The translations under genes and the position numbers were made by a program. A stretch of DNA of 64,000 nt from Panicum virgatum (lineage: Eukaryota; Streptophyta; Magnoliopsida; Poales; Poaceae). Position 1 is the stretch's first letter. Every line of letters starts with the position of its first letter. Where the stretch lies: the NCBI RefSeq assembly GCF_016808335.1, contig NC_053138.1, positions 52,110,951 through 52,174,950 on the forward strand, read 5' to 3'. The notes beneath the pieces were generated by a model. That model had not been told where the DNA came from and did not search any database. It worked only from the letters and a program-made list of their open reading frames with translations. Positions 34,127 to 45,565 of this stretch are shown here, in pieces.

Positions 34127-34166
<40 letters not shown>

Positions 34167-35243
34167 ATTCAAAACTCAGGGAGACAAACAAGACTTCTGT
34201 TAACACATCGACAATAGTTATTTTTTTTACAAATTCAGCATATACTTGAGATATTTGTCCAACCAACTGTCAACTGCCCCAAAATTATACTAAGGATGCT
34301 CTTTAAAAGACGAACTACAGATGTACTTCTATTTCGTAAGCTGCTAGTAACATTTCTTCGGCTGTTTAAGTTCACACATATTGACCTGATAAATGGGCTT
34401 GTTTACAACTAATAGGCCAATTTGCTCAAGAAAATTGTTCTCTCAGATAACAACGGCACGATTTGCTTGCACCTAAAAAGATATTTGTGTCAACATTTTC
34501 CTTTTCCTCGTAAGCAACATCTTCTCTGTTGTTTATTCCTAAACTCTGAATCAAGCAAATTCCATGTATGAGAAAAGAAGCTAATGTTTTTTTTTGAGGA
34601 GAAAAAAAAGAAGCTAATCTATATTGATGATCCCTCCCATGTGAATTTGTGATCAATAACGATGGTGACATGATCAAGAATGAGTGGTGCCTCATCACCA
34701 AAAAGATAGCCAACAACAATGATACTTGTTGCAAGTTGGAACCTGACAGGGAGGAGTGGTTTCACCAACCTATCACCACCACCATGCTGGAGCTGATAAC
34801 CTCAGTCACCGAGAGACCCACATACGCCCAAGCATACTGGGTCGACAGGTTCCCAATGCTGAGGACCACACCTCCTGCCATGGCGAACAGCACGGAGGGC
34901 CAGTTGTCCTTCAACACAAAAACCATTCGAAATTTCAGAATCAGCGCCCTGGGCTGATGATTTCGTTGCAAGAATGTTCCAATCAGTCAGCAAGAATGTT
35001 TCTTACCTGGCCGAGCTGGGTGAAGAAGTTGGGCATGCCGTCCTTGCTGTCCCCGAGCTGGCCGAAGGTGAGCGCGATGAGCACGGCGGCGAGGAGGTTT
35101 GTGAGGGAGTAGTCCAGGTAGGTGTGCTGTGGCAGCCGGCCCCGGCGCTCCAGGAGTGTGAGCACGGCCGGCCAGGTGCCCAGGAACAGGAGCGACGCCA
35201 GCATCAGCGCGATGGCGCCGCCCTTGTCCTCGATCAGGTACAT
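32686..35243 (-). CDS. UPS: Ureide permease (UPS family transporter)
   Basis: Seven coding exons on the minus strand: 35243-35007, 34908-34770, 34102-33943, 33773-33730, 33652-33546, 33369-32995 and 32844-32686. They encode 406 residues, all GT-AG and in phase. The start MYLIEDKGGAIAL matches the usual family start. About ten hydrophobic helices are visible, for example LLFLGTWPAVLTL, LLAAVLIALTF, VLFAMAGGVVLSIGN and VACFLVAVILGSAV. A central hydrophilic loop (exons 3-5, about residues 165-230) separates the two halves. The family imports allantoin, uracil and other oxo-derivative heterocycles by proton symport at the plasma membrane, serving purine-nitrogen recycling. Exon 4 is a 44-nt micro-exon. 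An in-frame upstream exon could add 34 residues (see 35806-35853). Confidence 0.93.
34129..34163. repeat. (AT)n microsatellite beside a splice acceptor
   Basis: About 17 AT units in the second intron of the ureide permease gene. They begin 26 bases upstream of exon 3 (acceptor at 34103), so they cover the likely branch-point zone. Confidence 0.95.
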
Positions 35244-35297
35244 CGTGAGGTCGGCTCTGATGGAGGACAAGGAGCTCAGGAGAGGGCCTTGGAGCAC
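35244..35297 (-). other. 5' part of first core exon of ureide permease (leader or N-terminal extension)
   Basis: An acceptor (CTGCAG before GTGCTCC) on the minus strand places the exon start at 35297. The 54 nt to the core ATG are open in frame and encode 18 residues. They are either leader or coding, depending on which first exon is used. Confidence 0.6.
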
Positions 35298-35805
35298 CTG
35301 CAGGGAGGGAGCAAATGGTTTCAGCAAATGTCAGAGACTTGGGACACTAGTTTGTGTCCAGCTGATGAAGAAGCTGGAATCTGTGAACTGAATCTATTTT
35401 TATGGGGAAGTTCTCGTCATCTCCACAACTGATCGTTCAGACTTTTTTTTGTGGCGTTTGCTAAAAATGAAACTGAAGAATCAAAAGTCGTACCTAATTT
35501 TGAAGATGCTATCTTTTTTCAGCTATTCTACACATCCGAAATGTTCATTTCTTCTTACTTTTAGATCAAGCAACATAAATATCAGAAGGAGACTCCAATT
35601 ATTGAGGACCAAACATGAACAAGAAAGCATCCCTCCGGCTACAGTCCCCACGGATGAGATTCAGATTTAGATCCTTGATTCTTCAGAGCAGGGGAAGATT
35701 CACCCCCCCAAAAATTCCCATCCAAGAACACATCAAGAAGGGGGGAGAAAATGGAAAAGGGGAAGAAAAAGAAGAAGAAGAGCAAGGAACCCAAGCACCG
35801 CCTAC

Positions 35806-35853
35806 CTCGTGGCAAGTGAGCGGAGAGGACGCACATGCAAGAACATGGTCCAT
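35806..35853 (-). other. Candidate alternative first coding exon of ureide permease
   Basis: An ATG at 35853 opens 16 codons (MDHVLACASSPLTCHE) that end exactly at a donor (GAG before GTAGGC). Splicing to 35297 keeps the frame through to the core Met, giving about 440 residues. A TATA-like CTATAAGAG sits only about 20 nt upstream of this ATG, so a leader exon spliced from further upstream is also possible. Confidence 0.45.
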
Positions 35854-36770
35854 GGCCGTCTTACTCTTATAGCAGCGACAAGCACTGAAACTCGCGAAAA
35901 CAATCCCCCTGCCAGGCCACTGACTGAAAAGTCCAACTTGATCCGCACAAGTTTGACTCGTGCGGCGGACGCGAGTTTGTGGCGTCGACAACCTCCAGAT
36001 TCACCAATGGCGTGGAAGCTTTATGGGATGGTGGGAATGGAGGAGATGTGAAGGAACGGACAAGCAATGCCCTCATCACCGTTGGACTTTATTGCTGGGG
36101 TGACAGTGACCCCCTGGCGGCCTCGTCCAAGCAATGTTCAGAAAGATTTGGAAAGAACATTTCTGAAGACATGGTGTATAATACAGGGAGCACCTTTTCA
36201 TCTAGAAAAATGATGCTGTTAAATGTTAACTAATAATTACTATTAGTATGATTTTTTTGGTTTAGAAAGCTACTGAATTTGGCCCAAAAAATAAGCAAAC
36301 AGGAAAGTATTAACTAGCAGAATTAGAGTAGTGCACTCATGGATCAGTCAGAGCATCATCAGAGGTAAATTAAACAACTATAAACACGTCTCCTTCGCTC
36401 GTGTCATATTCAAAGAAAGCAGCACTATCGAAATGCTCTGCATCTGCATGAATCCAACAAGGAAATGCGAAAAAAAAAGGAGAGAAAATCCCCCATCTTT
36501 TTCACTAATCTAACAAAGATCAAGGCGTGCACACCCCAGCAAGACACGGCGTCGCCCGGCCGTCCGTCGGGAACAACCAAGCCGGTTGCGCGCGCTCGCC
36601 GGAGGGATTCAGACCAGGAGCGTCTCAATAACGAACAGCTCGCCGGAGCTAGTTGGTTTCCGGCGGGCAGAACGGCGAGCAGCAGCGGCCGCGCGCCGGC
36701 AGCCGCGCCGAATCGCAAACCGGAAACGAGGAACGGATAAGAACGGAGGGGCGGCGGACAGATACCTCAG

Positions 36771-36880
36771 AGCCGGACGACGACGACGGCGGCGGCGGCG
36801 GCGAGCACGTCCCTCTCCTGATCTCCTCTTCCTCCCTTGGTCTCTCCTTGGGAGAGGAAGCCGCCAAGAACTCGCCCGGG
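36771..36880 (-). other. Candidate 5' UTR exon of ureide permease
   Basis: On the minus strand a TATA-like TTTATAAGCC (about 36908-36899) lies about 30 nt upstream of a purine-rich and CG-rich stretch. That stretch ends at a donor consensus (CTGAG before GTATCT, near 36771). The start is approximate. It could splice to 35297 or to the 35853 exon. Confidence 0.4.
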
Positions 36881-36899
36881 ACAAACCGAGGTGGCTAGA

Positions 36900-38216
36900 T
36901 GGCTTATAAAACCCTGCTGCGGTGGCGGATTCTTGAGCTGCGCGGAGAGATTCTTCCCCTTTATGGCGCCGGCCTTTGACTCCGGATCTGGCCGGGGGGC
37001 GGTTGGAACGGCAGATTCTCCCGCCGCCGATCGATGATCAGTCAGAGATTCCCGCGCCATTCGGCTGGGTTTGTTCTGCTTCTGCTCCCCCACTCGCTCT
37101 CCTCCGCAGTATGTGGATGTGCGGTTGATTCGCGTGCCACTGAAAGTCTGAAACCCAATGCAGAGTCTCTTTTTTGTTTCTTTTCCAAACAATCTTAGGT
37201 GCACCAAAAGGAACACAAGTTTATTAGGTGCATCTTATGAACATGTTTTAAAAAACCTAGATCAACAGGTTTGGATATTGACGATAGGCAGGTTTAGATA
37301 TTGACGTTGCCTATCGCTGAAAGAATAATCAGACATATTTATACAAGCACATGTGTTTAGTTAGCCGTAAAAACTAGAATGTGATGGACGTATTCCATTT
37401 AAGAAACATAACCGACTGAGATACGATCAGGACGCTGGACGCGCAAAAGCCAAACATGTACAAAAGTCTCCCATTTTCCCATTCCATCAAGTACAATAAG
37501 CCACCGGTACGAATTTGAAATTCCCATCGCTGAAAAGACAGACAAAGGCAAATCCTCTGCACAAGCTGGAAGAGTAACCCTATTGTTCAGATTCCTTTTC
37601 TTTTATTCCCCTTGTATTGTTTTGTAGTATTGATTACTACTTGGAATATTAGCTGGTTTTGGCCACGCTTGATTTGCTCCAGGCTCGAATTAGTTGGCGT
37701 TTGGATCATGCCTTCCACTATGTATAAAAAGGAATATCTTCAGTTGTTCGATCAAGCTGTTCTGTTCATGTGGCCGGTGCTCGTTATTCAGGCTACCAGC
37801 TCATGATCATCATGCCATGTATGTAATGGGAGCACGGCATAGCCAACGAAAAAAAATACATGTTTATAAAAAAACAAAAAATATACCTTGGACTAGTACT
37901 CGTACGTGTAGCATGTGTGAAAAGGGGCACCGGAAAATGGTCTCCAAAAGAGCAGAGAGCATGCCTTGTGGCAACTTGCATTGTCAAAGCACGTGCCGTC
38001 GCCCCCGCGTAAACTTTTACCTTTGTCATCAGCTTAGGCTCTAGTTGTTTATTTAAGCTAGCTAGGCACACGACCGAGGTTTCGATAAGTTTCAAGGATA
38101 TATTATACATGTTACCTGGGGAAGCATGCTAGCTGGTAGAGCATTGCTATGTCCATCCAGGAAATTAATTAACCGTGTGCTAGAACGATATGCGAGGGTG
38201 CGAACGATCCAATATA
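36900..38216. other. Intergenic, no gene seen
   Basis: AT-rich sequence upstream of the ureide permease gene. It contains a short near-duplication near 37269-37305 (variants of CAGGTTTGGATATTGACG). No protein-like frame of substance. Confidence 0.5.
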
Positions 38217-38420
38217 CTCCCTTCATCCTATATGAAGAGTGCAAGTTTCAGATTAAAAGACTCTCGTACTCTTATTTGTTTGCCACGTGCGGTTAGTTTT
38301 TGCGTGCAATCACATCTAACCACTTAATTAGACAAATAGTTATGACCCAACCTCTAAAATTGCATTTTTTTGGAATTTTTTCAAACACAGAATTACATTT
38401 TTTTTATGAGACGGAAGGAG
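38217..38420. mobile_element. Stowaway-type MITE
   Basis: 204 bp flanked by TA. Termini are CTCCCTTCATCCTATAT and its inverse near ATGAGACGGAAGGAG, the standard grass Stowaway (Tc1/mariner) ends. Confidence 0.75.
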
Positions 38421-39352
38421 TATATCTTTAAAGTGTCCATATAGGGACGAGTGTGAGCATTAGCGTTTGTATTGTCTTTGGAAAAGAAAACTCATGTATA
38501 TTTCTAAAAGTAGATCTATTCCCTCACACCATTTTCCTCGTATAAATTATCATTATCTCCTTACCTCATCTTAATAAAACAAGTAAATGCAGTTGATAAA
38601 TTTATCCAAAATATACTTCATAATAATAATATATCAACCATACTACACGGTCAATAACGTACCCGTCCATCCGAGTGAATCCGAGTGAGTCATCCACCGG
38701 GGTGACTACGCTGTCATATTCATACAAGTCGAATTGGCACTTGCTCCCCAGCATCTGATTAAAATTGTCCCTACCCTTGGGGGGACTCGTTTCTCCTTTT
38801 GCTCACTTTGACCTAGCTCGCTCCGATGATGTCAAGCTCAAGTTGGACGGACGTGTCTCGAGATGTGGACACGTGTCGGCCACGCGACCGTACGATGCAT
38901 GGGCAACACGCATACCCCTGCCGAGGTTGACCCGGCTCGTCTGACAGCGGCGATATCTTTGACCTGCCTGATACTGACAGTTTGTTTGTTTATTCTAACT
39001 GGTTTGGAATCATCCTCACTTATTGACAGAGAGCTGCAGCGGTGACAGAACCGAATCTACAACTGCCGGCCGTAATTTGCCGGTCAGGCAGTGAGTGTCC
39101 AAACAAGTAGAGAATTTCTTCGATGCTGACCGGCCCATGAGTTGTGGAATTCGTTGGGCCGCACTCACGTGGGCTGGGCAAGGATTCACCACACCAAATT
39201 CTATGGGGCTCACGCGCTACATCTTGGCAGCAAGTGTGCTTATTGGTGGTACCATTTTTTCCTTCTCCCTAGACGTTTTAGTTTGAATAGCACAAATATT
39301 CGTGTGCTATGACTGCTGCTAACCTTTTTTTTTCGGGTCTAGTTATTTGCTA
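38421..39352. other. Intergenic, no gene seen
   Basis: No convincing coding frame. A palindromic G-box core (GGACACGTGTC) is at about 38869, far from any gene start I recognise. Confidence 0.4.
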
Positions 39353-39499
39353 CTTCCTCCGTTCTAAAATGTAGATCATATTGACTTTTCTAGATTTATA
39401 TATTTTACTATATAACTAGACATATATTATATCTAGATGCATAGTAAATAATACAAATCTAGAAAAGTCAAAACGTCATACATCTTAGAATGGAGGGAG
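39353..39499. mobile_element. Stowaway-type MITE
   Basis: 147 bp flanked by TA on both sides. Termini CTTCCTCCGTTCTAAAATGTA and its inverse ending GGAGGGAG. Long inverted arms (GACTTTTCTAGATTT and its inverse) form a hairpin. Confidence 0.88.
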
Positions 39500-39501
39500 T
39501 A

Positions 39502-39960
39502 CCTCTTATCACAACTACGGATAGTGATGTTTTTGGGTAGTAAGTCAAGCATTCATACTTTAACTACTATATTTTATTATAACATATCTGTAAATATATA
39601 TTTTAGATGTCAGTGCTGTCGACAGTGGCGGAGCCAGAATTAAAATCTAAATACGACGGAAGCATGGAGTAGCGAAGGACGGGAAACTGTGGAGCCAGCC
39701 GAGCGAGAAAAAAATTAGGCCCAAATCCTTCACCGTGAGGACCCATCTTGGATTACTGCCGCGCGGCCAGGAAGTGGATCCGACGATCGCGATCTTAGAT
39801 TGCAGCGAGGAAGGGCAGCCACCATGGCAGGCAAGCCTCTGTGGACTTCACAGCCACACCCTGGCTAACTGCTCAAAAAAAAAAAGCCACACCCTGGCTA
39901 AGCATATGTGAATTGTGAACTCGGAATACTTCCACATTCAGCAGAAATAGCTGCTAGTTA
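39502..39960. other. Intergenic, no gene seen
   Basis: Nothing coding. A short local duplication of AAGCCACACCCTGGCTAA lies near 39850-39901. Confidence 0.4.
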
Positions 39961-40298
39961 GGGTGTGTCTAGATCTTAAAAATTTTGAAAGAGAATCTTG
40001 TTATTTTAAAATACTAAATAAAGTCTATTTATAATATATTTTACACAGATGGGTTGTAAATCGCGAGATGAATTTAACGAGCCTAATTAATCTATGATTA
40101 ATTTATAATTAGCGGATGATTACTGTAGCATCACCGTTTCAAATCATGAATTAAGTAGAGTCATTAGATTCGTCTCGCGATTTACAATCCATCCATAAAT
40201 AAAGTTTTGTAAATAGATTTTATTTAATACTCTATACATGTGTCTAAATATTTGATGTGATATTTTTTGCCAAAATTTTTTTGAATCTAAACACGGCC
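39961..40298. mobile_element. Tourist-like (PIF/Harbinger) MITE
   Basis: 338 bp with inverted ends (GGGTGTGTCTAGATC and its inverse GAATCTAAACACGGCC) and TTA duplications at 39958-39960 and 40299-40301. Internal arms TCGCGAGATGAATTTAACG and TCTCGCGATTTACAATCC also pair. TTA duplication is the PIF/Harbinger signature. Confidence 0.8.
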
Positions 40299-40878
40299 TT
40301 AATTTGCTATGAATTGCAACATTAAGGCAGTTGAATAGACTTCAACGAGCGGATAGGGCATGTGTCCAAACATTTCTTTCAGGAGCCGAGCCGCACGTTG
40401 AGCCAGCTGCTGGAGAGAGCCGAGCGGAGTTCCCAATCTTGGTTTTGCGGTCGACCGCGCTACGCTGCTGGTGGTTGACCGAGGGCACGTGGGTGGACCC
40501 CACAGCCGCCGCCCACTTTTTACTCCTCCCAATGTGATTTCTACGGCCCATTGACCGACCTTCTGCACGCCTCTCTTTTCTTCCCACCGGCCTCGGAAAT
40601 TAAAATGAGCCGCCCGGCGCCGTTCCGCCGGGTATACGGACGGTCGATGGTGGTTGCCGCCTGCAGCAGTCGGTCATCGAGATGCGCGAAAGGACTGTTG
40701 GTATTTTTTAGTATACGCTGAGTTGGGGTTCCAAAATACGGAGCTACGGGCCCACAATATATGATTTAAAAATCAAAAGAAGGACCGGGCTTCCGAGAGC
40801 CCCCTCCGCGAAATATCTAGACAAGGGCCCGCCACTGTACCTGTTTGCGTTCATCACTCATCTCCCAAGCGTTCCTGT

Positions 40879-41400
40879 TTGCCCCGAGTACCGGTCCCCA
40901 CCGCCCCCATCTCGCCCCCCTTCTCCGGCGCCGATGGGCTCGCCGCTGCACCTGTTGAGCTGTGGCCCCCGAAGTTGCCCGCGGTGGCGCATGACGTCGC
41001 CGCGCTTCGCCTGGTCGGCCACGAGGCCGGACTCAACTTCCCGGGCCTCATCCACCAATTCCGCCGCCCGGTCACCGCCGAGCTTGACGACGTCCGCGCC
41101 GTGGCGCTCGAAGCTGCGGCGCAAGTCCATTTCCGGCCCGACCTCCTGATGCAGCCCGCCGGGCCGGACGGCGGCGACAGCAACAGCTCCTGCAACAGCC
41201 TCCTCGCCCGCTCGGCACGGCCCGCAGGGAGCCGCCGGTGTGGCGTGCGACCACTACGCCCGCTCAGCGCTGCCCGCATGGGCCGATTCCGATGGCGCGG
41301 CCTCTGATGCCGACCCTGCCGCCGGCGATGGTGCCGATTCCGCTGATTGGATGACCTGCTCGCCAAGTGCGGCTAATCCAAATTGGATTCAAGCGGTCGA
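40879..41400 (+). pseudogene. Fragment resembling the C-terminal half of an AP2/ERF transcription factor
   Basis: One frame reads VAHDVAALRLVGHEAGLNFP, the typical end of an AP2/ERF DNA-binding domain (A-H-D-V-A-A-L-R-L-x-G ... L-N-F-P). An acidic/Ala-rich segment (ELDDVRAVALEAAAQ) follows. The first half of the domain, with its Y-R-G-V-R motif, is missing. An apparent frameshift near 41230 moves the frame to an acidic tail (DGAASDADPAAGDGADSADW). No promoter or full frame is seen, so I take it as a gene fragment, possibly carried there by a transposon. The family binds GCC-box or DRE DNA, but this piece should not. Confidence 0.5.
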
Positions 41401-42464
41401 ATCAATGGAGGTTCGTAGGAACATGTTAACCCAGATCCTCTTTCATTTGAGATGTTTTGGAACAAGCGTATCCTTTTTTTCTAGTCTCTTTTTTTATTAT
41501 TCTCCGATTCTTCTCTCTTCCTTTATTGATTGATCTAATAAGTAATGGACAGGGTGGACGAGCTTCGGCCAGACAGATCCATCGTCTTCTGCAAAGGAGA
41601 GGCCAGATCCGATTGCTGCAGGTGGCGAGTTGTGGGTGATGATGCGCAGATTTAAGTGCAATGCTCGATTCCAGCAAGGTGCAAATGAGCAATGAACCAG
41701 TGCCAAATTAAGTTAAATGCAATATGCATTGTTGCTATCTGGTTGCATCCAATTAACTAGTGCTTAATGTAATTGAACAACTGTAGTTAATGACACATCA
41801 CTTTTTCCATGCACGTTGTTGTGGAAACTGTAAGATGCACCAGCACGTTGGTGATGCAATCGAACAACTTTTGAATATAGCATCATACATGCGCATTTCC
41901 AGTTTCTTTTTCCGCGCACCATGGTAAACCATCGCAATATGTCAGCAGTAAGATGCACCAGCACACGCACATATGCAAGGGGCAACTGACCAGGCACACA
42001 TAGATGCACTCAAAGACGTGCATCAACTCAACTGAAACAAAAAAGCAATGTCCAATCTTTGATTTATAAGTGAATCTTCAGCTCGTACAAGCTGATACAC
42101 ATATGTTGTGGATCTAATGTTTGATGTGATGTACTAGTAGATTGGAGTATGTTTGTTGTAGGATGCCTGGTTCGTTTGCTTGCATTGTGCTGGTGCATCT
42201 GTATCGCGAGGGCACGTGGGGAAGAGCTTTTTTTTGTTTCAGTTGAGTTGATGCACGTTATAATTTGCATCATAAAAAATGTTAGAATTTTTATGATGCA
42301 AATTTGCACAAAAACAGCGCCGGAATAATTAACACAAATAAATTAGGGTAAACAATAAAGGATGCACATTTTTTTAGTTTTGGAGAACTCCAAAAAACAA
42401 GTTGCTCATCCCTTTTATTTTACACCTAATAAAGATTCTCTAAATTGTTATCACAGGATCACAT
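41401..42464. other. Intergenic with imperfect inverted repeats
   Basis: No gene. Arms at about 42016-42045 and 42227-42257 are inverse copies (GTGCATCAACTCAACTGAAAC). AGATGCACCAGCAC occurs at about 41832 and 41949 and inverted near 42192. It looks like a decayed hairpin-type transposon; the class is unknown. Confidence 0.45.
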
Positions 42465-42481
42465 AGATTTGTGTACACCGG

Positions 42482-42802
42482 GGAGAACATGCACTAGCCT
42501 GGTTGGTAGCTCGCTCAGGTGGGAGCGCTACCGGCCCGAGTTCCATCCCTGGAATCGGACCCGGGTGTCTCACCAGGGGTACTGTTCATATGAACAGTTA
42601 CTCTCTAATATTTATGTCTCTCATGCGTGGAACTACAAAAGGATTGTCCGTCGTCTACGGAGTCAGTGGATTCCGGTGATCTCAAAAAGGAAGCGGTTTA
42701 GGTCTATTTGTACACGAGTGGTGTGTGTTTGGCGTGTGTGTAGAGTGAGTGTGCCTGATTGAGCAGATACTGTATCTGTATCCAGACGAGAGGCACTCAA
42801 AA
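42482..42802 (+). mobile_element. tRNA-derived SINE
   Basis: 321 bp flanked by a perfect 17-bp duplication, AGATTTGTGTACACCGG (42465-42481 and 42803-42819). The head contains a tRNA-like A box (GGTAGCTCGCTCAGGTGGG, from about 42504) and a degenerate B box (GAGTTCCATCCC, from about 42538). The tail ends in a short A run. A perfect long duplication implies a fairly recent LINE-driven insertion. Confidence 0.85.
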
Positions 42803-42819
42803 AGATTTGTGTACACCGG

Positions 42820-44052
42820 ATTCCACATAGTTGTGCCATGATGCATATTTGCCCGCCTTGTGCTCTTTCCTTTTTTTTAATATGTGTACTGTACCTGTGA
42901 ATGATGAAGGTGAGTGGTTCATAAAAATATTTTTTCACTGTGCAAGATTTTCTCCGGTGAAGATGTGAACCGTCCTGTGCTTTCTTATTTTATTTTATAG
43001 TACTCCAGAAGCCTCCGCCGCCATCCACTTGCGCTCTGGCAACCCGGACCTCGGTCCAGCTGCCTTAAAAAATTACCACCGGTGCCAATACAGCAGGTAG
43101 TGTTTGCAAATACAGCAGCTGTACGCGAGGGCTGTACGCAACCCATACCTCGTAATTGCTGATCTCAACGTCATCCCGCTCGTCCAGATACCCGGCGGAA
43201 CGGCGCCGGGGGGCACAAAATCCGCTCTCGGCCTCCGGCCTCTCTCTTTTCTCAATCACTTCTCTCTCTCTTAGCCCGGCGCGGCTGCAGCGGCAGCGAG
43301 CTCCCCGGGCGAAGCGATGGCGACGGCCTTCCCTACACGAGCTCGCGACGTAGCAGCTTGGGGCGGAGCGGAGTTGAGCGGCGCGGCTGGGCGGAGGCGG
43401 CGTGCGGCGGGCTTCCCAGAGTGAGCTCCGCGCGCGGCGCGGCAGCGCGCTCTCTGGGCCTCGCCATCGTCGGCGGCGGGGGCCTGTTCGGTCGCTCGCC
43501 ACCGGCGGCGGCGCCGAGCCTCCCGAGTAGTGGCTTTTTTTTCTTTTTTCTTTTTGTTTTGAATTTTGAATGCAAAAGTTTTTGTTCCAATTTTTTTCGA
43601 TTTGGGATGCAAAAAATTTTTCTTCAAATTTTTTCTCAAAACTTTCTCAATTTTTTTCTCATCAAAGCTTTCCGGTTTCTCCAATTGTTTCCTTGAAAAG
43701 TTTTTCCGAAAAATTTTATATAAAAAATAATAATGTACAACTTAGTATTGTTGAAAAAACTTTTCAATCCGTGAGGAAAAAACTTTCTTTTTCAAATTTT
43801 TTCTGTTCCGATCTCTTCAAATTTTTTCTTAAAAAGTTTTTTCAAAAAGTTTTTATCAAAAAAATATGGTTCGACACGCACCGACATGTGAGAAGCTGTC
43901 TGGTCAGAAATCGACCGTACGCACGCATTCTTACGGGCGCCCGTAAATAAATTAGACGGCCCGAGCGGAGTTGCTGCGTACGCCCAGACAGAAACGAGGT
44001 TTTTATAATTTTACTATTATTATGGATGACACTTATCAGATTATCACTTTTA
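42820..44052. other. GC-rich then T-rich intergenic segment, no gene seen
   Basis: At 43150-43530 a GC-rich stretch gives overlapping frames on both strands with no recognisable domain. At 43530-43870 the sequence is T-rich, with repeated AAATTTTTTC-like words. Possibly transposon-derived. Confidence 0.4.
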
Positions 44053-44197
44053 CATTCTGTTCGGCTGGCTGCGGCTAGTAGCTGGTGTTGATTTGTTGTG
44101 AGAGAAAATTACTGCTGGATAGCTGGTGACTGGTGCTGGTTTGATATGAGAGAAAAATACTGTTGGCTGGCTGGCGGCCAGCAAAACAGAGTGAATG
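44053..44197. mobile_element. Probable hAT-like MITE
   Basis: About 145 bp with imperfect inverted ends (CATTCTGTTCGGCTGGCTG and its inverse near GGCCAGCAAAACAGAGTGAATG) and internal GAGAGAAAA repeats. The target duplication is not clear. Confidence 0.5.
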
Positions 44198-45204
44198 ACA
44201 CCAACAAATATACCAACTGAGAGAAGTTCAACTTATATTTTTACCATATTTACGCATGAGGCAAGCCACGCATGCATAACACGCTGGCGTCCGGTCAGCT
44301 TGAGGTGCGAAATATCCTCGCTGCCCCTCTCCTCCTCTAACAGCCGAGTCCCGCAGATCCTGGTGAGCCCCACTTGTCAGGTGAAGCCCAACAGAAATCG
44401 TTGGATCGGCTCTGCGGCCACGCGACAGGAATCAAAGGGGATCCTCGTGACGAGGGATTTGGGGACTCCACACAATTTTTTTCCGCCGAGGGTGACGGCG
44501 TAGTGGTAGATCAAATTTTAACGGTTTAGCTTTAAAAAAATGGGTTGATCATACGGTGACAACCCAGCGGATTACTTATCTCTCATATCCTGTAACAGCT
44601 TGTTCGGCTGCCCTATATAGCCGGCTGTGCTGCTGCTTGCTGACTGCAGCCAGCTGCTCGAGGCTGCAATCGGCTGCAGCTAGCAAGGGGCAGCTGAGCA
44701 GGATGTATATTCTCTCTTCATTACCAATACTCTTTATGTTTTGGTAGCCTCTGTGTTGTAGCATATTACTTAAAGGATAGGTGGATGGAGGAATTCCCCT
44801 ATATTTGATGACTAAGAGAAATGTGTATATTGGTGATCACCACAAAAATTAGGCATTAATCTGCTCGAGTACCTTCTATTACCAAAAGAATGGATTTTTA
44901 ATATTTGGAAAAAAGGATGATGACTAATCTGTTGGAGATGCTCCATACGTTTAATCTTCTTCTTCTCCAGTCTCCAGCCAAACATACCTCTATTTTCATG
45001 GTGGTTGAAACTCACAGAAACTAGCGCCGGAGAATTCGTCAGCCACTAGGTATGACGTCCGCCATAGCTCGCCGTACTGGTGTCTCCTCCACCACTGGTT
45101 GTCGATGGTGGGGGTTGGCAGCCAAGGGAGGTGGTGACTCGATAGTCGATAGTGGTGGCAGTGATGGTGGTTGCGCGCGCTTCAGCTGGGTAGAGTCGTG
45201 GAGG
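44198..45204. other. Intergenic, no gene seen
   Basis: Contains a Gln-codon-like GCAGCT-rich hairpin at about 44597-44705 that may be another hAT-type MITE remnant. No supported coding region. Confidence 0.4.
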
Positions 45205-45372
45205 CTCGGATCGATATCTCAATCCGACCGTGTGGAGTTCCGTTGAGGCTCGTGTCGATGTCCCAATCCGACCGGGTACATTCTTGAGTTTGAGTGGTGT
45301 AGTCATATTGATGGCCCAATCCAACCGTCCAATGTGCGGTGCTTGTCGATGTCCCAATCCGATTGGCCATAG
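45205..45372. repeat. Interspersed short repeat CGATGTCCCAATCCGACC
   Basis: Four degenerate copies at about 45211, 45255, 45309 and 45346, with spacings of 44, 54 and 37 bases. Not coding as far as I can see. Confidence 0.6.
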
Positions 45373-45565
45373 TTGTAGGTGTTGTAGTTGCGGTGTACGA
45401 TTTTTGGATCTGGTTTATCTATAAATCGGATCAATTGTCTTCTTATTAATATAAGCCGAAACCACAAGGTTCATGATCTTTTGAATGAAAATAAATATAT
45501 AGAGCAAATGTATACTATCACGAGCCACTTCACTACTGGAAAACAAACCATCCGTCCACCAAATA

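Noticed and set aside
42500..42560. A functional tRNA gene
   Set aside because: Boxes A and B are present but the cloverleaf cannot be completed and the segment is bounded by a SINE target duplication. No true tRNA or rRNA gene seen in the window.
43065..43502. 145-codon minus-strand frame
   Set aside because: Arg/Ala/Ser-rich in a GC-rich patch, with competing frames on the other strand and no domain.
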